Positions 53,837-63,166 of a DNA stretch of 64,000 nt are shown one piece after another; positions within the stretch are counted from its first letter, which is position 1, and each line of letters begins with the position of its first letter. The stretch is from contig DXIO01000044.1 in the NCBI GenBank assembly GCA_019112875.1, positions 1 to 64,000 of the forward strand, in the 5' to 3' direction. Made by a program: the position numbers and the translations under genes. The DNA comes from Candidatus Aquabacterium excrementipullorum (lineage in GTDB: Bacteria; Pseudomonadota; Gammaproteobacteria; Burkholderiales; Burkholderiaceae_C). The notes under the pieces were generated by a model. It ran no database searches, was not told where the DNA came from, and saw only the letters and a program-made list of their open reading frames with translations.

Positions 53837-56638
53837 TCAGTGCGCGGCCTCCCAGTTGGCGCCGCTGCCCACCTCGGCCAGCAAGGGCACGCGCAACTCG
53901 GCCACCGAGGCCATCAGACGCGGCAACTCGGCCTTCACCCAGTCCAATTCGCCTTCGGGCACTTCCAGCACCAGTTCGTCGTGCACCTGCATGATCATGC
54001 GGCTGCGCTTGCCCAGCTTGTCCAGGGCGTTCTGCACGGCCACCATGGCCAGCTTGATCAGATCGGCCGCCGTGCCCTGCATGGGCGCGTTGATGGCCGC
54101 GCGCTCGGCGCCCGCCCGGCTGGGGCCGTTGGGGCTGTTGATCTCGGGCAGCCACAGGCGCCGGCCGAACACGGTCTCGACGTAACCCTGCGCCTTGGCG
54201 GAGGCACGCGTCTCGTCCATGTAGCGTTTGACACCGGCGAAGCGCTGAAAGTAGCGATCAATGTAGTTGGCGGCGGCTGCGCGTTCGATGCCCAGGTTCT
54301 TGGCCAGGCCGTGGGCGCTCATGCCGTAGATCAGGCCGAAGTTGATGACCTTGGCGTAGCGGCGCTGCTCGCTGGAGACCTCGCCCACCGGCACGCCGAA
54401 CACCTCGCTGGCGGTGGCGCGGTGCACGTCCACGCCCTCGGCGAAGGCACGCAACAGGCTCTCGTCCTGCGAGATGTGCGCCATGATGCGCAGTTCGATC
54501 TGCGAGTAGTCGGCCGACACGATGCAATGCCCCGGCGGCGCGATGAAGGCTTCGCGGATGCGGCGCCCTTCGGCCGTGCGCACCGGGATGTTCTGCAGGT
54601 TCGGGTCGTTGCTCGACAGGCGCCCCGTCACCGCCACGGCCTGCGCGTAGTTGGTGTGCACACGGCCCGTGCGCGGGTTGATCATCAGGGGCAGCTTGTC
54701 CGTGTAGGTGGACTTGAGCTTGGCCAGGCCGCGGTATTCCAGGATGCGCGCAGGCAGCGGGTAGTCCTCGGCCAGCTTTTCCAGCACCTCTTCGTTGGTG
54801 GAAGGTGCGCCCGTGGCCGTCTTCTTGACCACCGGCAGCCCTTGCTTCACGAAGAGGATCTCGCCGAGCTGTTTGGGCGACCCCAGGTTGAAGGGCTGCC
54901 CCGCCAGTTCGTAGGTCTCCTGCTCCAGCGCGACGATGCGCTGGGCCAGTTCCTGGCTCTGCTGGCGCAGCAGGTCCGCGTCGATCAGCACGCCGTTGCG
55001 CTCGATGCGCTGCAGCACGGTGGCCACCGGCATCTCCATGCGCTGGTAGACATCGAGCAGGCCTGCATCGGCCTGCACCTGCGGCCACAGCACGCGGTGC
55101 ACGTGCAGGGTCAGGTCGCTGTCCTCGCAGGCGTACTGCGAGGCGCGCTCCACCGCCACCTGCGAGAAAGGAATCTGCTTGGCGCCCTTGCCGGCCACAT
55201 CCTCGTAGCTCAGGCCCTGGCGGCCCAGGTGGCGCTGCGCCAGGCTTTCCAGGCTGTGCGGCTTGTGTGCTTCGATCACATAGCTCTGCAGCAAGGTGTC
55301 GTGCACATAGCCACGCACGGTGATGCCATGGTTGGCCAGCACGTGCGTGTCGTACTTGATGTGCTGGCCGAGCTTGGGCTTGTCCGCATCCTCGAACCAG
55401 GGCTTGAGGCGCGCGAGCACCTCGTCGATGGGCAGTTGCTCGGGCGCGTCGGGGCCATCGTGGCGCAGCGGGATGTAGGCGCCATTGCCCACGTCGGTCG
55501 ACAGGCTGATGCCGACGATGCGCGCGATCATGCCGTCGAGCGAATCGGTCTCGGTGTCGAGCGACGTGATCTCGGCGGCGTTGATCCGCTCCAGCCAAGC
55601 ATCGAAGGTGGGCCAGTCCAGCACGGTGTCGTACTGCAGGTTCTCAAGCACCGGGAAGGCTGGCGTCTCGGGCACATCGCCGCTGTCGCCCGGCATGCCA
55701 AACAGATCCGGCGCCGGCACGGCGTTGCCGTCGCCACTGCCCAGGGCCTGCTCGGTCTCGCGCTTCCAGGTCTTGAAGCCGTGCGCGCTGTAGAAATCCA
55801 GCAGGCCGGGCAGATCGGGCTGACGCAGCACCAGCGAATCCAGACTTGGCCAGCCCTCGACGTGGCCCAGCAGATCGCAATCGGTCTGGATGGTGATGAG
55901 GCGGCGGCCTTGGGGCAGCCAGTCCAGCGCCTTGCGCAGGTTGTCGCCAGCCACGCCCTTGATGGCGTCGGCTCCCGCGATGATCGCGTCCAGCGAGCCA
56001 TGCTCGGTCAGCCACTTCACGGCCGTCTTGGGCCCTACCTTGTCCACGCCGGGCACGTTGTCCACGGCATCACCGATCAGGGTCAGGTAATCGATGATGC
56101 GCTTGGGCGGCACACCGAACTTGGCCAGCACGCCGGCTTCGTCCAGCGTCTCGTTGGTCATGGTGTTGACCAGCGTGGTGGCCGGCGTGACCAACTGGGC
56201 CATGTCCTTGTCGCCCGTGGACACGACCACGTCGTAGCCACAACGCTCGGCCACCACGGCCAGCGTGCCGATGGCGTCGTCGGCCTCGATGCCGGGTACT
56301 TCCAGGATGGGCCAGCCCATCAGGCGCACCACGTCATGGATGGGCTCGATCTGCGCGGCGAGGTCTTCGGGCATCGGCGGGCGATGGGCCTTGTACTCGG
56401 CATACCACTCGTTGCGGAAGGTCGGGCCCTTGGCATCGAACACGCACACCGCGTGGCCGCTGGGCACCTGCTCGCGCAGGCGGCGCAGCATGTTGACCAT
56501 GCCGTGCACGGCGCCCGTGGGCTCGCCTTGCGGGCCACGCAGATCAGGCATGGCGTGGAAGGCGCGGTACAGGTAGCTGGAGCCGTCGACCAGCAGCAGG
56601 ACGGGTTTGGAAGGTGGGGACAGGAGATCAGCGCTCAT
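53837..56638 (-). CDS. polA: DNA polymerase I
   Basis: PolA fills gaps and removes RNA primers. The 933-residue protein has the full set: the 5'-3' exonuclease (about 1-300, with GSSYLYRAFHA and GIEADDAIGT), a 3'-5' exonuclease with intact metal-ligand motif SLDTETDSLDG, so proofreading is expected, and the polymerase domain (SADYSQIELRIMAHISQDE; VHDELVLEVPEG). ATG 56638 starts with the family sequence; the frame is open 18 codons upstream but that stretch overlaps a terminator. It lies downstream of two beta-barrel genes; the terminator between them suggests its own promoter. Confidence 0.97.
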   Translation of the reverse strand: MSADLLSPPSKPVLLLVDGSSYLYRAFHAMPDLRGPQGEPTGAVHGMVNMLRRLREQVPSGHAVCVFDAKGPTFRNEWYAEYKAHRPPMPEDLAAQIEPIHDVVRLMGWPILEVPGIEADDAIGTLAVVAERCGYDVVVSTGDKDMAQLVTPATTLVNTMTNETLDEAGVLAKFGVPPKRIIDYLTLIGDAVDNVPGVDKVGPKTAVKWLTEHGSLDAIIAGADAIKGVAGDNLRKALDWLPQGRRLITIQTDCDLLGHVEGWPSLDSLVLRQPDLPGLLDFYSAHGFKTWKRETEQALGSGDGNAVPAPDLFGMPGDSGDVPETPAFPVLENLQYDTVLDWPTFDAWLERINAAEITSLDTETDSLDGMIARIVGISLSTDVGNGAYIPLRHDGPDAPEQLPIDEVLARLKPWFEDADKPKLGQHIKYDTHVLANHGITVRGYVHDTLLQSYVIEAHKPHSLESLAQRHLGRQGLSYEDVAGKGAKQIPFSQVAVERASQYACEDSDLTLHVHRVLWPQVQADAGLLDVYQRMEMPVATVLQRIERNGVLIDADLLRQQSQELAQRIVALEQETYELAGQPFNLGSPKQLGEILFVKQGLPVVKKTATGAPSTNEEVLEKLAEDYPLPARILEYRGLAKLKSTYTDKLPLMINPRTGRVHTNYAQAVAVTGRLSSNDPNLQNIPVRTAEGRRIREAFIAPPGHCIVSADYSQIELRIMAHISQDESLLRAFAEGVDVHRATASEVFGVPVGEVSSEQRRYAKVINFGLIYGMSAHGLAKNLGIERAAAANYIDRYFQRFAGVKRYMDETRASAKAQGYVETVFGRRLWLPEINSPNGPSRAGAERAAINAPMQGTAADLIKLAMVAVQNALDKLGKRSRMIMQVHDELVLEVPEGELDWVKAELPRLMASVAELRVPLLAEVGSGANWEAAH

Positions 56639-56660
56639 GCCGACATTGTCGCCGGGAAAG

Positions 56661-56683
56661 AAAAAGGCCACCTTGCGGTGGCC
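56661..56683 (-). terminator. Terminator after the beta-barrel genes
   Basis: GGCCACC and GGTGGCC form a 7-bp stem with loop TTGC; on the minus strand TTTTT follows. It ends the transcript of the two small barrel genes 23 bp before polA begins. Confidence 0.85.
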
Positions 56684-56707
56684 CTGTTTCATCCTGGGAT
56701 GGATGGC

Positions 56708-57238
56708 TCAGAAATCCTTCTGAACACCTGCGCCCAAAAGGTACATGCCGCCCTTGTCACCGCCGATGTTGTAGGTCGTCAGGTCGAATTGTCCGACCAC
56801 ACGCCAGTCGCGGGCGAAGGCATAGTCCACGCCCAGCCCGAAATAAGGCGCGGTGCGGGTGTCACGCTCGCCCTGACCGTCACGGTCAATGCGGGCCTCG
56901 ACCACGGCGAAACCGGCCTTGGCCGCGCCCGTCCAGCGGGGCGCGAAATTCCACTTCCAGACCGTCGTGGCCACATATGCGTTTGCGCGCGCCTTGAACG
57001 CATCGCCGGCACCGTTCCAAGACCAGTGGCCGAAATCGATGTAGGCCACCTCAACGCCGAAGAAGCGGTTGATGTCGCCGCCAGCGTAGACCTTGCCCGC
57101 GGTACCGGAGTCATCACACTCCACGGAGCAGTCGTCCACGTTCAGATGGGACAGACCAATCAACGCACCGGCGTACCCCTGAGCAAAGGCGCCCCCCATC
57201 GACGCCAGCAAGGCGCCTGCCACCAAATATTTTTTCAT
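56708..57238 (-). CDS. Small outer-membrane beta-barrel protein
   Basis: A 176-residue exported protein with a signal peptide (1-19, ending AFA-Q) and a body of alternating beta strands, with several aromatic girdle residues and a terminal Phe (GAGVQKDF), as in eight-stranded barrels. It resembles OmpA-like/Ail-type barrels; no specific family signature was recognised. Two cysteines near the mature N-terminus (DDCSVECD) may form a disulphide. It follows the other barrel gene by 18 bp, so they form one unit, closed by an intrinsic terminator. Confidence 0.82.
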   Translation of the reverse strand: MKKYLVAGALLASMGGAFAQGYAGALIGLSHLNVDDCSVECDDSGTAGKVYAGGDINRFFGVEVAYIDFGHWSWNGAGDAFKARANAYVATTVWKWNFAPRWTGAAKAGFAVVEARIDRDGQGERDTRTAPYFGLGVDYAFARDWRVVGQFDLTTYNIGGDKGGMYLLGAGVQKDF

Positions 57239-57256
57239 GATCAGGACTGCTGAATT

Positions 57257-57880
57257 TTAGTTCTCGATGCCCAGGCCCAAGGAGAGCACATGGATGTGGT
57301 TGTTGTCCTTGTTGCGCAGGACGTCGTACCCCGAGTAGAAGCGGAGGTACGGATTGAACTGGTAGGACAGGCCCAGGCCGAGGTAAGGCTTGGTGGCGTA
57401 GTCGTTGACCTGTTCGGTGTTGCCGTTGCCGTAGGTCACCGACCCGTTGGTGCGGGTGACGGCCAGGCCGAAGCGCACATGGGTCGTCATGACCTGGAAC
57501 ACTTCATTGGACCAGTCGATGGCCAGGGAGACCGCCGAATTGCGCAACCGGTTCTCGATCACATCGGTGGCGCCGAACGTTCCCGCGCCTTGGGCGGACT
57601 TGAAATTGCCCAGGTAGAAATAGGTCACCTCGGCCGCCAGGTTGGGCGTGAACCGGTAACCACCGAAAATCTTGCCGCCCGCGCGAGGGTGTTCACAGAT
57701 GGGCGCGCCATCACATTCGTAGCCAGTCTCCAGAATGCCGATGCCAGCACCTGCATAGACGGAACCGGGCTTGAGCAACTCGGCCTGGGCACCGGCAGCA
57801 GCCATCAGACCGGCCATCGCGGTGGCGGTATAAACCACGCGCTTGGCAGAAAGAGCAATTCGAGACGTTTGGAATTTCAT
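57257..57880 (-). CDS. Small outer-membrane beta-barrel protein (paralogue)
   Basis: A 207-residue exported protein with a signal peptide (about 1-33, ending AQA-E), then a beta-barrel body with a Gly/aromatic pattern (PGSVYAGAGIGILETGY; KIFGGYRFTPNLAAEVTYFYLG; KPYLGLGLSYQF). It shares the opening layout with the next gene: a short strand, then a Cys-containing loop (YECDGAPICEHP) and the GGYRF/GGDINRF element, so the two are probably diverged paralogues. ATG 57880 is preferred since it begins a signal peptide. It is divergent from thrB. Confidence 0.85.
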   Translation of the reverse strand: MKFQTSRIALSAKRVVYTATAMAGLMAAAGAQAELLKPGSVYAGAGIGILETGYECDGAPICEHPRAGGKIFGGYRFTPNLAAEVTYFYLGNFKSAQGAGTFGATDVIENRLRNSAVSLAIDWSNEVFQVMTTHVRFGLAVTRTNGSVTYGNGNTEQVNDYATKPYLGLGLSYQFNPYLRFYSGYDVLRNKDNNHIHVLSLGLGIEN

Positions 57881-58016
57881 GGTGTTGGAAGGCTGCCGGG
57901 AATTCAAAACACGCTGGCACCATTGAACAGGGGCCATCAGGCCGAGAAGTCTGCCACAGCGAAACCTACAATCACACCCTCGGACACCCGCATCTGCTGA
58001 GGGTTTACGCTCAATC

Positions 58017-58991
58017 ATGGCCGTTTTCACTGAAGTCACCCACGAACAAGCCCAAGGGCTCCTGACCCATCTGAACCTGGGTGTGCTGCGCTCCTTGAAG
58101 GGCGCCACCTCGGGCATCGAGAACACCAATTACTTCGTCTCGACGGACCGGGGTGACTTCGTGCTCACGCTGTTCGAGCGCCTGCGCTTCGAGCAGTTGC
58201 CGTTCTACCTGAACCTGATGCGTCACCTGGCCCAGCACGGCATTCCCGTGCCCGCCCCACAGCCTGACGCCCGGGGCGAGATCCTTCACCAACTCAATGG
58301 CAAGCCGGCGTCGGTGGTGACACGGTTGCCAGGACGCAACCAGTTGTCCCCCGGTGTGGGGGATTGCGAACAGGTGGGCGCCATGCTGGCGCGCATGCAT
58401 CTGGCCGGACAGGACTACGCCAGCCACCAGCCCAACCTGCGCGGCCTGCCCTGGTGGACGGAGACCGTGCCGGTGGTGATGCCCCACATGGATGCCGGTC
58501 AACGCGCCTTGATCTCCGATGAACTGGCCTTCCAGCAAGCGCTGGCACAACGCCCTGCCTTCCAGGCGCTGCCGCAGGGCCCGATCCACGCTGACCTGTT
58601 CCGGGACAACGTGATGTTCGACGGCGCCCGTCTGGCCGGATTCTTCGACTTCTACTTCGCGGGCTGGGACACCTTCGTGTTCGACATCGCCGTGTGCCTG
58701 AACGACTGGTGCATCGACCTGGCCACCGGCGCCCTGGACGAGGCGCGCGCGCAGGCCTTCGTGGCTGCCTACGACCATGAGCGCGCACTCACCCAGGAAG
58801 AGATCGCCCTCTTGCCCGATGTGCTGCGTGGCGCCGCCCTGCGCTTCTGGACTTCACGCCTGTGGGATTTCCATCTGCCCAGGGATGCCGCCATGCTCGA
58901 GCCGCACGATCCGACGCATTTCGAACGCGTGCTGGTGCAACGCCGCGAACGCCCCTGGCGCTACGAGCGGGCGGTGGTGAGCGGCGCATGA
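58017..58991 (+). CDS. thrB: Homoserine kinase (type II)
   Basis: A 324-residue homoserine kinase of the APH-like fold used by many Burkholderiales and pseudomonads, unrelated to the GHMP kinase of E. coli. It phosphorylates homoserine for threonine synthesis. The N-terminal GIENTNYFVST loop binds nucleotide and IHADLFRDNVMFDG is the catalytic loop (HxDLxxxN). Length is normal for the family. The next gene overlaps its stop by four bases. It is divergent from the barrel genes. Confidence 0.94.
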   Translation: MAVFTEVTHEQAQGLLTHLNLGVLRSLKGATSGIENTNYFVSTDRGDFVLTLFERLRFEQLPFYLNLMRHLAQHGIPVPAPQPDARGEILHQLNGKPASVVTRLPGRNQLSPGVGDCEQVGAMLARMHLAGQDYASHQPNLRGLPWWTETVPVVMPHMDAGQRALISDELAFQQALAQRPAFQALPQGPIHADLFRDNVMFDGARLAGFFDFYFAGWDTFVFDIAVCLNDWCIDLATGALDEARAQAFVAAYDHERALTQEEIALLPDVLRGAALRFWTSRLWDFHLPRDAAMLEPHDPTHFERVLVQRRERPWRYERAVVSGA

Positions 58992-59875
58992 AACTTCGTG
59001 TCGTGCCCGCGTCCCAGGGCCTTCAATGGGTGAAGAACGGCATCGGTGTGTGCGCGAAGCAGCCCTGGGGATTTCTGGGCATGGTCGGCCTGGTGGCCAC
59101 CGCCACGCTGCTGCTGACGCGCCTGCCCGCGGGCATCGGCCATCTGGTGATGCTGGTCGCGGCGCCACTCATCTGGATGAGCTTCATCCTGGCCTCCCGT
59201 CGTGTGCTGTCGGATCGGCGTATCGCGCCCTTGCTGATCGGTGAACTGGTCAAGGAGCCGGAGGCACGTCGGCGCTGGCTCAAGCTGGGCAGCCTGTACG
59301 CCGCCACCCTGATCGTTGCGGGCATGCTGGCCTGGACGCTCGGGCCCGGGCTGGGCACCTTGTTCGATGCCACGCAGGCACCGCCACCGGCCTCCGCCCC
59401 GCCCTCCTCCACCCCGCAAACCACGCTGCCGGAAAGCCCGCTCAATGACCCTGCTCTGCAGGCATTCCTGCCCTGGTGGGTGGCGCTGACCATCCCGGTG
59501 TCACTGGTGTTCTGGCACACGCCGGCCCTGGTGTACTGGGGCCGCATGGCCGTGGGCAAGGCGCTGTTCTTCAGCGCGGTGGCCAGTTGGCGCAACCTGG
59601 GGGCGTTCGCGGTCTATGGTGCCTGCTGGGTCGGCCTGCTGTTCACCGTGGGCATGGTGATGCAGGTGCTCGCGCTGGTCGTGCCCTCGCCCCCCCTCAT
59701 GACCATGACGCTGATCATGGCGGTGATGTGGGTATTCGCCGCGTTCTATGCCTCGCTGTACTTCTCGGTGGTGGACTGCTTCGAGAGCCGCGGCACGGCC
59801 ACCGAAGAGGACGAAGTCCCCCCTTCGCCCGATGAGCAAAGGCGCCCCCCGGACGACAACGATCTGCCCGAGTGA
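58988..59875 (+). CDS. BPSS1780-family membrane protein
   Basis: A 295-residue protein with about six transmembrane helices (for example FLGMVGLVATATLLLTRL, LGSLYAATLIVAGMLAW, and VYGACWVGLLFTVGMVMQVL) and an acidic hydrophilic tail from about 270. The opening VPASQGLQWVKNGIGVCAKQPWGFLG is the conserved start of the BPSS1780 family. It is translationally coupled to thrB (ATGA overlap), a conserved pairing in Burkholderiales. Function is unknown. A Pro/Ser/Thr-rich loop near 140-160 is probably extracytoplasmic. Confidence 0.88.
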   Translation: MKLRVVPASQGLQWVKNGIGVCAKQPWGFLGMVGLVATATLLLTRLPAGIGHLVMLVAAPLIWMSFILASRRVLSDRRIAPLLIGELVKEPEARRRWLKLGSLYAATLIVAGMLAWTLGPGLGTLFDATQAPPPASAPPSSTPQTTLPESPLNDPALQAFLPWWVALTIPVSLVFWHTPALVYWGRMAVGKALFFSAVASWRNLGAFAVYGACWVGLLFTVGMVMQVLALVVPSPPLMTMTLIMAVMWVFAAFYASLYFSVVDCFESRGTATEEDEVPPSPDEQRRPPDDNDLPE

Positions 59876-59893
59876 TGCCGGGCAGGCCCTGGA

Positions 59894-60817
59894 TCACTCT
59901 GTGAGCCGTGTCACACCCTTGAGTTCGCAGGCGTAGATGGCATTGCGCAGCGCGGCGATGGCCTCATAGCGCGTGAAGCTGCGGCGCCAGGCCAGCACCA
60001 CGCGCCGCGAGGGCACGGGCTCTTCGAAGGGCACGTAGACCAGGTGCGGATTGGTCTCGGCCGGCACGCTCAGTTGCGGCACCACGGTCACCCCCATGCC
60101 CGAGGCCACCATGTGCTTGATGGTCTCCAGCGACGAGCCTTCGAAGCTCTTGCGGATGCCCTCGGCGTTGCTGGAGAAGCGCGCGTACTCGGGGCACACC
60201 TCCAGCACGTGGTCGCGGAAGCAATGGCCGGTGCCCAGCAGCAGCATGGTCTCCTGCTTGAGCTCTTCCGCGCTGATCTGCTCGCGCTGGGCCAGCGGGT
60301 GCGTGCGCGGCAGCGCCACGACGAAGGGCTCTTCGTACAGCGGGGCCATGGCCAGGCCCGCGTCGGTGAAAGGCTCGGCCAGGATGGCGCAATCGAGCTC
60401 GCCGGCGCGCAGCATTTCCAGCAGGCGCGCGGTGAAGTTCTCCTGCAGCATCAGCGGCATCTGCGGCACCTGGTCGATGGCGTTGCGCACCAGCTCGGGC
60501 AGCAGGTAGGGACCGATGGTGTAGATCACGCCCAGGCGCAGCGGGCCGGCCAGCGGGTCCTTGCCGCGCTTGGCGATCTCCTTGATCGCGTGGGCCTGCT
60601 CCAGCACGGCCTGGGCCTGGCGCACGATCTCCTCGCCCAGGGGCGTGACGGTGATCTCGCTGCTGCCGCGCTCGAACAGCTTCACGTCCAGCTCATCCTC
60701 GAGCTTCTTGACCGCCACGGACAGCGTGGGTTGCGAGACGAAGCAGGCTTCGGCGGCACGGCCGAAGTGCTTTTCACGCGCGACGGCCACGATGTATCGG
60801 AGTTCGGTCAAGGTCAT
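59894..60817 (-). CDS. oxyR: Hydrogen-peroxide-sensing regulator OxyR
   Basis: A 307-residue LysR-type regulator with the OxyR opening MTLTELRYIVAVAREKHFGRAAE and the redox cysteines Cys199 and Cys208 (GHCFRDHVLEVC). These sit at the same positions as in E. coli OxyR, where they form the disulphide that switches on katG, ahpC and others. The helix-turn-helix is at about 18-45. It follows recG by 35 bp on the same strand, a conserved arrangement in Burkholderiales, so recG-oxyR is a likely operon. No katG or ahp genes are in the window. Confidence 0.95.
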   Translation of the reverse strand: MTLTELRYIVAVAREKHFGRAAEACFVSQPTLSVAVKKLEDELDVKLFERGSSEITVTPLGEEIVRQAQAVLEQAHAIKEIAKRGKDPLAGPLRLGVIYTIGPYLLPELVRNAIDQVPQMPLMLQENFTARLLEMLRAGELDCAILAEPFTDAGLAMAPLYEEPFVVALPRTHPLAQREQISAEELKQETMLLLGTGHCFRDHVLEVCPEYARFSSNAEGIRKSFEGSSLETIKHMVASGMGVTVVPQLSVPAETNPHLVYVPFEEPVPSRRVVLAWRRSFTRYEAIAALRNAIYACELKGVTRLTE

Positions 60818-60852
60818 GGCGTGATCTTACGACGGCGCCGAGCCGACCGCGC

Positions 60853-62949
60853 TCAGGCCTTGAGGTATTCGGCCTTGCCGCCCAGCCAGCGGCGCACGTG
60901 CTCCTGCGCGGCGTTGGGATGGCGCTTGAGCAGCACCTCGGCCGCTTCGCCGGCCTGGTGCACCAGGTCTTCGTCCTGCCCGAAATCGGCGAAGCGAAGG
61001 AAGGCCGCGCCGGACTGGCGCGAGCCCATGAACTCGCCGGGGCCGCGGATGTCCAGGTCGCGGCGGGCGATTTCGAAGCCATCGGTGGTCTCGGCCATGG
61101 CCTTCAGGCGTGATTTGCCCTGATCGGACAGCGGCGCGCTGTACAGCAGCACGCACACGCTGGCCACCGAGCCGCGCCCCACCCGGCCGCGCAGCTGGTG
61201 CAGCTGGCTCAGGCCGAAGCGCTCGGCGTGCTCGATCACCATCAGGCTGGCATTGGGCACGTCCACGCCCACTTCGATCACGGTGGTGGCGACCAGTACC
61301 TTCAGCTCGCCCGCGGAGAACTTCGCCATCACCTCGGCCTTCTCCGCGGCGGGCAGGCGGCCATGCAGCAGGCCCACGCCGTGGCCCACCAGCGCGCCGC
61401 TGAGTTCTTCGTGCGTCTGCGTCACGTTGCTCAGGTCCAGGGGCGGGCGGCTCTGCGTCTGGCGGCCGGCGCGCGTGTCGGCGGCCTCGTCGGACTCCTG
61501 CGTCTCGTCGATCAGCGGGCAGACCCAGTAGACCTGCCGACCGCGCTCGACCTCCTCGCGGATGCGCTCGATTACCTCATCGCGGCGGCCGTCGCCGAAC
61601 ACGCGCGTGACGATGGGCGTGCGGCCAGGCGGCAGCTCATCGATGGTGCTCACGTCCTGGTCGGCCAGGTAGGTCATGGCCAGCGTGCGCGGGATGGGCG
61701 TGGCGCTCATCATCAACAGGTGCGGCTCCAGGGCCTGGTCTTCCAGCTTGCGGCGCAACTGCAGGCGCTGGGCCACGCCGAAGCGGTGCTGCTCGTCGAT
61801 CAGGGCCAGGCCCAGTTTCGCAAACTCCACCTGATCCTGGATGACGGCGTGGGTGCCGACCACCAGTTGTGCCTGGCCGCTGGCCACCAGGGCCAGTTGC
61901 TCGCGCTTGGCCTTGCTCTTGAGGCTGCCCGTCAGCCACGCCACCGTCACGCCCAGCGGCTCCAGCCAGGCCACCAGCTTGCGCAGGTGCTGCTCGGCCA
62001 GGATCTCGGTGGGCGCCATCAATGCGCACTGCCAGCCGGCGTCGATGGCCACGGCAGCGGCCAGCGCGGCCACCACGGTCTTGCCGGAGCCCACATCGCC
62101 CTGGAGCAGGCGGTGCATGGGCATGGGGCGGGCAATGTCAGCGGCGATTTCTTCGGTGACGCGGTGCTGCGCGGCGGTGAGCTGGAAGGGCAGCACGGCC
62201 AGCAGGCGCTCGTGCAAGCCACCCGCCTTGCCGACCAGCGCAGGCGCCTTGAGGTGCGCACGCTCCATGCGGGCCTGGCGCTGCGACACCTGCTGGGCCA
62301 CCAGTTCTTCGAACTTCAGGCGCATCCAGGCCGGGTGGCTGTGGTCTTCCAGCGTGAGCGTGGACACTTCCGGGCTCGGGTGGTGCAAAAAGCGCAGCGC
62401 CTCGCGCAAGCTGGGCCAGCCGGGCGGGATCAGCTCGGGTGGCAGCACTTCGAACAGCGGCGCGCGGGACAGGCCGGCAGCCACCGCCTTGCGCAGGTAG
62501 GCCTGGGGCAAGCCCGCCGTGGTCGGGTAGACCGGGGTGAGCGAATCGGCCAGGGGCGTGTCCTCTTGAACGACCTTCACGGTGGGGTGCACCATCTCGC
62601 GTCCGAAGAAGCCATGGCGCACCTCGCCACGCACGCGCAGGCGCACGCCGGGCGCCCAGGCCTTCTGCTGCGAGGCGTAGAAGTTGATGAAGCGCAGCAT
62701 GAGCACCGTGCCGTGGTCGTCGAGCTTGACGATGAGCTGGCGGCGCTGGCGCAGGTCCACCCGGCATTCGCGCACGATGCCCTCCACCTGGGCCGTGTCG
62801 CCGTCACGCAGGTCCATGACGCGGCTCAGGCGGGTCTCGTCCTCGTAGCGCAGCGGCAGGTGCAGGGCCAGGTCGATGTCGCGCGCCAGGCCCAGCTTGA
62901 GCATGGCCTTGGCGGGGGCGGACAGCGTGGAGGGGCTCTTGTCGGGCAC
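60853..62949 (-). CDS. recG: ATP-dependent DNA helicase RecG
   Basis: RecG remodels stalled replication forks and Holliday junctions. The 698-residue protein has an N-terminal OB-fold wedge domain (about 60-170), Walker A GDVGSGKT, the DEQH box (LIDEQHRFG) and helicase motifs IV-VI (VEVGVDVPNASLMVIEHAERFGLSQLHQLRGRVGRG in the C-terminal half), plus the TRG-like tail. Its initiator is GTG. It is divergent from queA across 217 bp and is followed by oxyR. Confidence 0.96.
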   Translation of the reverse strand: MPDKSPSTLSAPAKAMLKLGLARDIDLALHLPLRYEDETRLSRVMDLRDGDTAQVEGIVRECRVDLRQRRQLIVKLDDHGTVLMLRFINFYASQQKAWAPGVRLRVRGEVRHGFFGREMVHPTVKVVQEDTPLADSLTPVYPTTAGLPQAYLRKAVAAGLSRAPLFEVLPPELIPPGWPSLREALRFLHHPSPEVSTLTLEDHSHPAWMRLKFEELVAQQVSQRQARMERAHLKAPALVGKAGGLHERLLAVLPFQLTAAQHRVTEEIAADIARPMPMHRLLQGDVGSGKTVVAALAAAVAIDAGWQCALMAPTEILAEQHLRKLVAWLEPLGVTVAWLTGSLKSKAKREQLALVASGQAQLVVGTHAVIQDQVEFAKLGLALIDEQHRFGVAQRLQLRRKLEDQALEPHLLMMSATPIPRTLAMTYLADQDVSTIDELPPGRTPIVTRVFGDGRRDEVIERIREEVERGRQVYWVCPLIDETQESDEAADTRAGRQTQSRPPLDLSNVTQTHEELSGALVGHGVGLLHGRLPAAEKAEVMAKFSAGELKVLVATTVIEVGVDVPNASLMVIEHAERFGLSQLHQLRGRVGRGSVASVCVLLYSAPLSDQGKSRLKAMAETTDGFEIARRDLDIRGPGEFMGSRQSGAAFLRFADFGQDEDLVHQAGEAAEVLLKRHPNAAQEHVRRWLGGKAEYLKA

Positions 62950-63166
62950 GCGGGTGGCACGGAAATCGAGAGGATGCGGGCATTGTGCCCTTCAGGCCGG
63001 GTGCTTTCCGCGATGCGGCGGCGGCTCACCCCTCAGGGCGTGCCCGATGAGCGACAATACCGGTTTCGCGCTGATGCGCCAGTGATGGCGCCCAGCGCAT
63101 CGTTCTTCAGCCGCTTACTGAACCGGTATCGGCATTGGCACGGGGCCCGTCCGCCCCTCAATCCGC

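Noticed and set aside
53777-57253. A 1158-codon plus-strand frame opposite polA and a barrel gene
   Set aside because: It crosses the polA end, its start and a terminator, with no motif; shadow of real genes.
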